This document shows, piece after piece, positions 29,807 through 35,680 of a DNA stretch of 59,242 nucleotides; the first letter of the stretch is position 1, and every line of letters starts with the position of its first letter. The DNA is from Deltaproteobacteria bacterium (lineage in GTDB: Bacteria > Bdellovibrionota_B > Oligoflexia > Oligoflexales > CAIYRB01). Under the pieces are notes generated by a model, which saw nothing but the letters and a program-made list of their open reading frames with translations, was not told the DNA's origin and did no database searches. The DNA lies in assembly GCA_016874735.1 (NCBI GenBank), contig VGTI01000022.1:1-59242 (forward strand). Reading direction: 5' to 3'. The position numbers and the translations under genes were made by a program.

Positions 29807-31233
29807 GCGCCGGATCGCAGGCAGCGTGGCAAAATCGATTACCCTGGTTAGTGGTGATCGGTAGCGCGATTGCATGCTTTTTCCAGCTCGGTGATCATGG
29901 GCTTAAGATGTGGGACGAGACGCGTCACGCCGAGGCGGCATGGCAGATGCTGCAGCGTGGTGACTACATCGATTACTATTTTGACGATGTGCGCGACGAC
30001 TGGCTGGCTAAACCGCCTTTGGGTGTTTGGCTCATTGCTCTTGCTTATCGATTACTCGGCTTTAACGAGTGGGCTCTGCGCACCCCGTCGGCCTTAGCTG
30101 GCGTAGGCATCATTACGCTCACCTATGCACTAGTGCGGCTCTATCGCAGTGCGACGCTGGCAGCGTTAGTCGCGCTGGTCCTGATGCTCTGTCGCGGGAT
30201 CGTTGGTCATCATATGGCGCGTAGCGGCGATCTCGACGCTGTCTACGTGCTCACGGCCATGGCGATGATTTACCTATTTCAGCTGGCCGAAGTACGCGGC
30301 AAGCGCTGGCTATTGCCACTCGCCGGACTGTGCGGTGGCCTCTGTTTCATGACTAAGGGTTTTATGATGGGCATATTTCTGCCCGGTCTAGGACTCTATG
30401 TCCTGTTGAGTGGGCAGCTCGTGCGTCTACTCAAGGACTGGCTCTTTTGGCTCGGGACTCTCATCATGGGAGCGGCCATAGGTGGTTGGTATTTGGCGGT
30501 GAAAAGACTGGGCACCCCCTTTGCGAACAGTCAATACGGCGTCGATGCATGGGACGTTATGGTCAACTACGACATCTTCCGCCGCTACACGGAAAAGCTC
30601 GAGGGCAACAACACCACATCATGGTTCGTCATGGAGGCGCTGGATATCAGATTTGGGCCCTGGCTTTATCTTCTGATACTCCTACTACTCTATCTAGGCT
30701 GGCAGCACCGTTCGACCACGCGTCAAATACTTAGTGGCATATGGAATTATCTGCGCGCTGATCATCTGATGCTGCTCAGCCTGTGTATGGTGATACCTAC
30801 GTGCGCCCTCTTCGCATCGTCTGCGACCAAGTTTAACTGGTACGTCGCCATCACAATTCCCTTTCTGGCTATATTGACCGTCGTGCTTGCAGACATGGCA
30901 GCCAAAATCGATAAGCGCGTGTGGCGGTTATTTGCTCTCGTCACGGTGATTGGTGTGGGTGGTCAGCTGCAGTACCTCTTTCAGCCGGAGCACGGCCTCT
31001 CCCACGAAGTGTTGCAGCACAGCGATGAAGTGATGCAAGCACGCCATATTTACGCCGCGCGTCAACCACTCTTCAATACACGTCTCGCTCTCAAGTGGCG
31101 CGGCCGCCAGATCGAACTCGCCACAGATGACGTACTGCTAAGGCCTCGCACGTCAGTCAGCCCTAAGATCGACCGCATGGACGAGCTGAGTGGTGGTTAT
31201 AGCTTACTGCTTAAGCCTGCGGCGGTGGATTGA
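29803..31233 (+). CDS. ArnT/FlmK-like GT39 glycosyltransferase
   Basis: The 476-residue protein has about 11 membrane helices. Its first periplasmic loop contains KMWDETRHAEAAWQMLQRGD, followed by WLAKPPLGVWLIALAYRLLG. This is the GT-C/PMT (ArnT) pattern, with the acidic pair in MWDE where ArnT has its catalytic residue. Family enzymes move a sugar from undecaprenyl phosphate to lipid A or other acceptors on the periplasmic side. Translation starts at TTG 29803, overlapping the GT2 stop, so it is coupled. With the deacetylase and GT2 genes it forms a FlmF2-NaxD-FlmK-like set, which would put a deacetylated amino sugar on lipid A. Confidence 0.87.
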   Translation: MSAGSQAAWQNRLPWLVVIGSAIACFFQLGDHGLKMWDETRHAEAAWQMLQRGDYIDYYFDDVRDDWLAKPPLGVWLIALAYRLLGFNEWALRTPSALAGVGIITLTYALVRLYRSATLAALVALVLMLCRGIVGHHMARSGDLDAVYVLTAMAMIYLFQLAEVRGKRWLLPLAGLCGGLCFMTKGFMMGIFLPGLGLYVLLSGQLVRLLKDWLFWLGTLIMGAAIGGWYLAVKRLGTPFANSQYGVDAWDVMVNYDIFRRYTEKLEGNNTTSWFVMEALDIRFGPWLYLLILLLLYLGWQHRSTTRQILSGIWNYLRADHLMLLSLCMVIPTCALFASSATKFNWYVAITIPFLAILTVVLADMAAKIDKRVWRLFALVTVIGVGGQLQYLFQPEHGLSHEVLQHSDEVMQARHIYAARQPLFNTRLALKWRGRQIELATDDVLLRPRTSVSPKIDRMDELSGGYSLLLKPAAVD

Positions 31234-31283
31234 AGCCTTGAGTCGCTAGACCGGCGTAGCGAGATTCTGGTCCACCATTCCAT

Positions 31284-31505
31284 TTAAAAGTTCCCATTTG
31301 TTACAAACACTTGCGCGTAAGACCAAATTGCGACAACAAGAGTCAACCATCCCATTAAGCTAAACGGAAACCCTGCGATCGGAGGAGACAGCAATAGCGA
31401 TGGAAGTAGAAGAATGTAGGTTGTTTTTTTTTAATGCCGTAGGCTCCACTGAGTGCTCGATAGCCAAAGTCCGATCACGTACAGAAGAAATACCTTAGGA
31501 GCCAT
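31284..31505 (-). pseudogene. Decayed small two-helix membrane protein gene
   Basis: From ATG 31505 the minus strand reads MAPKVFLLYVIGLWLSSTQW and then hits TAA at 31431-31433. The same frame stays open for 48 more codons and encodes a second hydrophobic segment with SLMGWLTLVVAIWSYAQVFV, ending at TAA 31284. The stop sits at a run of nine A (minus strand), where a slip or substitution is easy. Together the two halves look like one protein of about 73 residues with two helices, broken by one stop. No ribosome-binding site is clear. The open frame also extends upstream to 31676. The region is AT-richer than its neighbours. Confidence 0.4.
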
Positions 31506-31747
31506 TGTTGAGACTGTTCTTATATTATAGCGATTGTAAGCATCGGAGCGTGTGGAAAAAACAAACCACTCGTTTGTAAGGAAGATACACATGAATCTTG
31601 CTACCCATGTGTGGGTTTTTCTGAAATCTCTAAGTTCCAGATGTTTACTAAATATTGGCCAAAAATGTTTAGTCACTGGAGATATCCAAGCTTTGTGACG
31701 GCCAAAAAAGTATATATCATTCCGGCAAGACGCCTCAAATTACATCA

Positions 31748-31867
31748 ATATACCGTTTTTAGTCACAACTTAAACATCGAGGTCCGTCGAAGCTGCCGGA
31801 TGGCGCGTACTCCGAGCGGGTCGGATCTTGTCATCCTCTATGAAAACGGTATATACTGGTATATACC
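31748..31867. promoter_or_regulatory. Repeated palindromic operator-like sites before the TA-like pair
   Basis: ATATACCGTTTT (31748-31759) and its exact complement AAAACGGTATAT (31843-31854) form a 12-base inverted repeat 83 bases apart. The second copy is the left arm of a perfect palindrome, GGTATATAC-TG-GTATATACC (31848-31867). Such spaced palindromes just before a toxin-antitoxin gene pair are typical binding sites for the ribbon-helix-helix antitoxin, which then represses its own operon. The right end of the palindrome is 20 bases before the likely start codon of the nucleotidyltransferase gene. Confidence 0.6.
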
Positions 31868-31887
31868 TTGACTTCGCGGGAGTGATT

Positions 31888-32358
31888 TTGAGCACATTAA
31901 CGCGCATCATCAAAGCTTTTGACGCAGCTGGCGTCTCCTACGCACTAGTTGGTGGATACGCTGTGGCGCTTCATGGTGCTGTCCGAGGCACTGTGGATAT
32001 CGACTGTATTATCCGGCACACGGAGGACTCATTTGTTGCTTGTGAGGCGGCTCTGCGCTCCATAGGTATGGAGCCGAGGCTGCCGGTTACAGCGCGCGAG
32101 GTATTTCGGTTTCGTGAGGAGTATATTAATCGCCGGAATTTGATCGCATGGAGTTTTTACAATCCTGTTAATCCGGTAGAAGTGGTTGATATCATCATCA
32201 CTCATAACCTTGCGCACCTAAAGGCTGTGATCATGCGCGCAGGTTTGGACAAAGTGAAGGTGCTATCGATTCCACATTTAATTGAGATGAAGCGCGCCGC
32301 TGGCCGTCCCCAGGATATTGAAGACGTTAAAATGCTGGAGGCGCTTCGTGGTCGTTAA
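31888..32358 (+). CDS. Nucleotidyltransferase-fold protein, candidate toxin
   Basis: This is a 156-residue protein of the minimal nucleotidyltransferase superfamily. The motif GGYAVALHGAVRGTVDIDCI gives the GG...DxD metal-binding pattern, and a third acidic residue is in VEVVDIIITH. Related proteins include AbiEii and MenT toxins (tRNA nucleotidyltransferases) and DUF6036/NTP_transf_5 proteins. TTG 31888 is chosen because GGGAG lies 5 bases upstream and the operator palindrome would otherwise lie inside the gene; GTG 31882 and TTG 31828 are alternatives. It overlaps the ribbon-helix-helix gene by 11 bases. The toxin role is inferred from context. Confidence 0.75.
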   Translation: MSTLTRIIKAFDAAGVSYALVGGYAVALHGAVRGTVDIDCIIRHTEDSFVACEAALRSIGMEPRLPVTAREVFRFREEYINRRNLIAWSFYNPVNPVEVVDIIITHNLAHLKAVIMRAGLDKVKVLSIPHLIEMKRAAGRPQDIEDVKMLEALRGR

Positions 32359-32626
32359 GAAAAAGAAGAAGACGCAATCTCGCCCAGTCCAACGCGCCAA
32401 AACGCGCGACGAGCTCGTTGGACCGATGGATGATGTCACGCCCATTATTGAGTTCCTCGAGTCTTTTCGTGATCTGACCGATCCGCGCGCCAAGCAAGCA
32501 CTTAAGTTGATTAGCATCAAGATACCAGAACAGCTACTTACCGCATTCCGTTATAAGGCAGAGCGGCACGGCGTGCCGTATCAGACCATGATCAAGAAGC
32601 TCATGATGGAGTGGTTGCGCAAGTAG
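32348..32626 (+). CDS. Ribbon-helix-helix (CopG/BrnA-like) protein, candidate antitoxin
   Basis: This is a 92-residue protein with a lysine-rich N-terminus (VVKKKKKTQSR) and a C-terminal ribbon-helix-helix: the strand LISIKIPEQLL, then helices around RYKAERHGVPYQTMIKKLM and EWLRK. This is the CopG/BrnA antitoxin pattern, except that it is C-terminal in the protein. GTG 32348 is preceded by GGAGG at 6 bases and gives a better start than the upstream frame opening at 32318. It overlaps the nucleotidyltransferase gene by 11 bases, so the two are translationally coupled. It probably binds the palindromes upstream of the pair. The order, toxin first then antitoxin, is the less common one. Confidence 0.72.
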   Translation: MVVKKKKKTQSRPVQRAKTRDELVGPMDDVTPIIEFLESFRDLTDPRAKQALKLISIKIPEQLLTAFRYKAERHGVPYQTMIKKLMMEWLRK

Positions 32627-32683
32627 GCGCGTCATTCACAACTTCTAGGTTGAGTTAACACGCAGCCGAAAGAGCGATCAGCG

Positions 32684-34255
32684 TCAGTTGGGAACCCACT
32701 CGTAATAACGATACCCGACGTCCATCCTGTCCTTTGATTCTTCGTGACCGACACGGATCAGGGCGAACTCACCTTGAGGCTGCCTCACACTGCGCGGCTT
32801 CGTTGCCAGATGAAGCGCTCCCTGGTCTTTGTCCACAGCCACATGTGGTTGAATCACTCCATCACGCAAGGTGCCGGCGCTGGCACCTTGGCGTTTGACC
32901 TCGGTCTGGGCAGCAAAGGTGACCTCGCTGGCAGCGTGTATGGTCTCGTAAGTTGCGACGGATAGTTCAAACCGTGCACCTTTGCGATCGTGCTCGCGCG
33001 CCAGCCAATCAGTAACTGGTGTACCTGAATACACATCTTTGTACTGATCGGTGAATTCTGCCAACAACACTTTAGCCGTGGCGCCGCTGCCGTAGGATAG
33101 GAGCAGAGTTTTGTGGCCGGTTAAATCCTTGCCGCGAAGGTTTGCGTCTTCAATGAGACTAGCGAGGGCAAGAAAAAGTGAGCCGGTATAGATGTTGCCA
33201 ATCTCGCGCGTGAACTTAAGCGACGGAGCGACCTTATCCTGATAGGCCTGACGAAACTCCGGCAGTTTGGCAATAGCTTTGTCCACAGCAGTTTTTTGCT
33301 CGGATGTGGCATCTGCAGTGAGACTGCAGGTCAGCTCAACCGACCCTTTAAATTGGTCATGGTGACGCCACAGTTTGGCTCCTACCCGAGCCATGGCGTA
33401 CTCGGCCATTTTGGGGAAGGGAACATGGAAGACAAAATGATCGACGAGGTCATAGAGATCCTGAGACCTGGAGTCGCTGCGCGTTAAGAGCTGCTCCTTC
33501 AATGTCTTTTTATTCAAGAAGTAATCGAGACCCTTCTCGATGCAGTCTAGGTAAACGCCGATGGAATATTTACCGTCGACGACTGCAGTCTTTGAATAGT
33601 TGGGGCGGAAAAAGTCCCGCTCGTCTCGCGTCACCGTGGCGATCAGCGTCGGATCGATCTTGAGGAGCCGCGGATCGCGGCTAATCAGCATGGCGACGGC
33701 ACCGGCGCCTTGCGTGTATTCGCCTGGAGACTCGAGAGAATAGCGCGCAACGTCTGAGGCGACTACGACAGCATAGGGACGATCGAATATCTCAGCCTTA
33801 ACCGCAGCCAGTGCAGATTCAAGAGCATACGTAGCGCCAGCACAGGCAAACTGATACTGCGGGCAACCAACGTGAGCGAGATCGACCTCGTAATGGCGCT
33901 CGATCATGCCGAGGACGTAGGCGGCCACCGATTTCGATTGGTCCACCGTGGACTCTGTACCGACGGCTAGATAGGCGATATCGGTGGGATCGATGCCGGA
34001 GGTTTCGATGAGCTTCTTCACCGCCATCGCGGCCATGGTGGCGATATCCTCGTGCGCATCGGGAATAGCCATGCGTTCCACACCAATGCCAGCGCGGATT
34101 TTACCTATTAGATTGTCTACGTTGTCAGCGCCGCTTGATGCCAAGCGTTGGTGCGCCCATTCACCGGTGAGATCGACATAGGGCTTTGGTACATAAACTG
34201 CGAGGGCATCGATACCAACTACAGTGGAAGTAAGTCCGGGGGGGATCGTCGTCAT
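32684..34255 (-). CDS. Hydroxymethylglutaryl-CoA synthase family protein
   Basis: The 523-residue protein joins acetyl-CoA and acetoacetyl-CoA to HMG-CoA in the mevalonate route. Family residues are clear: LAVGTESTVDQSKS with the catalytic Glu, YQFACAGATYALESAL with the nucleophile Cys (about residue 138), and FHVPFPKMAEYA with the catalytic His. Most bacterial MvaS are about 390-400 residues; this one is clearly longer and nearer the eukaryotic size. ATG 34255 is preferred, with GGGAG 5 bases upstream; TTG 34267 lacks a site. No other mevalonate gene is nearby, so a role in polyketide beta-branching or another pathway is also possible. Confidence 0.88.
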   Translation of the reverse strand: MTTIPPGLTSTVVGIDALAVYVPKPYVDLTGEWAHQRLASSGADNVDNLIGKIRAGIGVERMAIPDAHEDIATMAAMAVKKLIETSGIDPTDIAYLAVGTESTVDQSKSVAAYVLGMIERHYEVDLAHVGCPQYQFACAGATYALESALAAVKAEIFDRPYAVVVASDVARYSLESPGEYTQGAGAVAMLISRDPRLLKIDPTLIATVTRDERDFFRPNYSKTAVVDGKYSIGVYLDCIEKGLDYFLNKKTLKEQLLTRSDSRSQDLYDLVDHFVFHVPFPKMAEYAMARVGAKLWRHHDQFKGSVELTCSLTADATSEQKTAVDKAIAKLPEFRQAYQDKVAPSLKFTREIGNIYTGSLFLALASLIEDANLRGKDLTGHKTLLLSYGSGATAKVLLAEFTDQYKDVYSGTPVTDWLAREHDRKGARFELSVATYETIHAASEVTFAAQTEVKRQGASAGTLRDGVIQPHVAVDKDQGALHLATKPRSVRQPQGEFALIRVGHEESKDRMDVGYRYYEWVPN

Positions 34256-34366
34256 ACAAGCTCCCAATCTGGTGATTGCAGTCTAACTATCTGAAATAAT
34301 TGTGATCGGTGGCATTATGGAAATTTATTGGCCAAATGGCCAGTAATAATCTTGCAATAAAAACGT

Positions 34367-34594
34367 ATGCTTTTGACAGATCCCTGGGTCGAAAAAAAGA
34401 CGGTCGATGGCAAGGTCGTCATCATAGTCGATCAAAAACCTAGGACTGGGATACTGACGAGCTTAATCAGATTAGCCGATCAAGTCATCGATACTGGTGC
34501 TGATTTAGTCACCGCTCTCTTTGGTCAGCCAGTGGTCGTGATCAGCTCATCAGCAAAAAGTCTAGTGGATCAGGTGTTTGTGTTAGTGATCTAA
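34367..34594 (+). CDS. Small hypothetical protein
   Basis: A 75-residue frame starts at ATG 34367, with no clear ribosome-binding site. It has a charged N-terminus (WVEKKTVDGKVVIIVDQK) and two amphipathic stretches, LIRLADQVIDTGADLVTAL and SSSAKSLVDQVFVLVI. No family was recognised. It is divergent from the HMG-CoA synthase gene and its last 12 bases overlap the 3' end of the convergent protease gene. It could be a small membrane-associated protein or a chance frame. Confidence 0.4.
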   Translation: MLLTDPWVEKKTVDGKVVIIVDQKPRTGILTSLIRLADQVIDTGADLVTALFGQPVVVISSSAKSLVDQVFVLVI

Positions 34595-35368
34595 AGCGAT
34601 CTGCGCCTCTTTAACAAAGTCCAAATGTTCCGCTACCGCGGTGTAGAAGTTAACACCGCGGCACGGAATTGGCCCTCCTGACAAGACGCCGGCGACCACG
34701 TAACGTCCATCCTCCTCATGGTAGAGGGGCCCACCGGAATCACCGCTACATGCGCCGCGGCGCCACGGATCGTTAATTTGCAGGCGACCTTGTGCATCGC
34801 TACCGGTATAAGTGGCCATGGTATAGCGCAAAGTGCCACTGTCGCGTCCTAGTTCGGTGATGCCGTAGCCTGCGAGCAGCACCTGAGTTCCGGGCTCTAG
34901 ATTGGCGGTACTTGCAGCTAGTGCGATTGGTTCGTAGTTGCTCGGAGCTGCGGATTTAAGTTTGAGCACAGCGATGTCGTGCGGCGCGATTTCAGGGCCT
35001 TGTGCTTTGTAATCAGGATGGATCGCAACGGCAGCGGCTGGGTTGAGTTGCCGTCTCGCGATCGCAGTGTCACGATCCAAGCCGAAAAATGCCGTTACCC
35101 CGGCATAGCCATACACACAGTGAGCCGCAGTCACGAGTAGGTCAGGACCTATGAGCGCGGCACTACAAGTCGACTCGCGTCCAAAGGAATCCTGAATAAT
35201 CAGCCCTACTGTCGATTTGGCCTCTGGGCCCTCTTGTTGCCAGGTTACCTCTTGACCACTACGGATTTTGAGATGACTTTGCTCTGCCGATGAAACTTCG
35301 CAGCCAGATATTAATAGTAACGAGAGAGTTACGGGGGCGATCTTAATCCTTAATGCTTCATCAATCAT
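34583..35368 (-). CDS. Trypsin-like serine protease, exported lipoprotein
   Basis: The 261-residue S1-family protease has an N-terminal lipoprotein signal with LLLISGC (Cys about residue 23). The catalytic triad is complete: His in VTAAHCVYG, Asp in HDIAVLKLKS and Ser in GACSGDSGGPLYH. The S1 specificity pocket region after GDSGGP contains VVAGVLSGGPIPCRGVNFY. The Asp that gives trypsin specificity is not clearly placed. The lipid-anchored enzyme would face the periplasm or cell surface. It lies downstream of a strong minus-strand terminator, so it has its own promoter. Confidence 0.92.
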   Translation of the reverse strand: MIDEALRIKIAPVTLSLLLISGCEVSSAEQSHLKIRSGQEVTWQQEGPEAKSTVGLIIQDSFGRESTCSAALIGPDLLVTAAHCVYGYAGVTAFFGLDRDTAIARRQLNPAAAVAIHPDYKAQGPEIAPHDIAVLKLKSAAPSNYEPIALAASTANLEPGTQVLLAGYGITELGRDSGTLRYTMATYTGSDAQGRLQINDPWRRGACSGDSGGPLYHEEDGRYVVAGVLSGGPIPCRGVNFYTAVAEHLDFVKEAQIALDH

Positions 35369-35427
35369 CTGCGGTAGCTCCCTAATGAATCACATCTATC
35401 GATCAATAGTCCTGAAATGAACGCGAT

Positions 35428-35465
35428 AAAAAAATCCCCCCACTGGCTGTGTCGCCGGTGGGGGG
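35428..35465 (-). terminator. Strong rho-independent terminator
   Basis: On the minus strand a 12-base-pair stem (35436-35447 paired with 35454-35465, one G-T wobble) closes a 6-base loop and is followed by A and seven T residues (35428-35434 read as A7 on the plus strand). It would end transcription coming from the SpoIIE phosphatase gene or from an intergenic small RNA, and insulates the protease gene. Confidence 0.9.
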
Positions 35466-35675
35466 CTTGAGGTACTGAGTCAGTATGCTTAAGCGCAATC
35501 CCTAAAAGGCGACACCAGGCCGGTGCTGCAACAGCAACAACACATGCAACCGGAATGTAGAGCCTTAGGGGTCAACGTATCACCTTGAGGGAGGAGTCAA
35601 GTGGCAACCGAGGCTGCCTAACACCGGGTCTAGTTCAAAGTATTTCGCGAGTCAAGCGGCTCTGCTGTTACAGTG
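35430..35675 (-). ncRNA. Candidate structured small RNA
   Basis: The 312-base gap between the protease gene and the SpoIIE phosphatase gene contains several hairpins and ends, on the minus strand, in the strong terminator at 35428-35465. They are CTTGA/TCAAG around an 8-base loop (35584-35601), a CCCTAA/TTAGGG-based outer stem (35500-35570), and a GGCA/TGCC stem (35602-35617). On the minus strand the first loop reads CTCCTCCC, complementary to a Shine-Dalgarno sequence, as in many C-rich-loop small RNAs. The same loop on the plus strand would be a ribosome-binding site followed by GTG, but that frame ends after six codons. It does not match SRP RNA, 6S or tmRNA by eye. It might also be the 3' UTR of the SpoIIE gene. 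Confidence 0.4.
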
Positions 35676-35680
35676 TAAAG

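Larger units (their letters stand above)
31234..31887. other. AT-rich intergenic island between the NaxD-like operon and the nucleotidyltransferase gene
   Basis: This 654-base gap is visibly richer in A and T than the flanking genes. It holds the decayed membrane-protein frame (31284-31505, minus) and the operator-like sites (31748-31867). I see no RNA gene, IS end or strong terminator in the rest. A GGAGGAG at 31381 precedes a 32-codon plus-strand frame, but the spacing is 12 bases and it lies opposite the decayed gene, so I do not call it. Confidence 0.5.

Noticed and set aside
31400-31498. 32-codon plus-strand frame after GGAGGAG
   Set aside because: The spacing is 12 bases, it is very short and lies opposite the decayed membrane-protein frame; no support.
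35580-35625. Plus-strand leader peptide (GGGAGGAG then GTG and six codons)
   Set aside because: No gene with a matching function follows on the plus strand, and the next gene is on the other strand; the hairpin is better explained as part of a minus-strand RNA.
35470-35660. SRP (4.5S), 6S or tmRNA gene
   Set aside because: The conserved SRP tetraloop region (GGAAG with CAGG partner), 6S open bubble and tmRNA tag region are not present.
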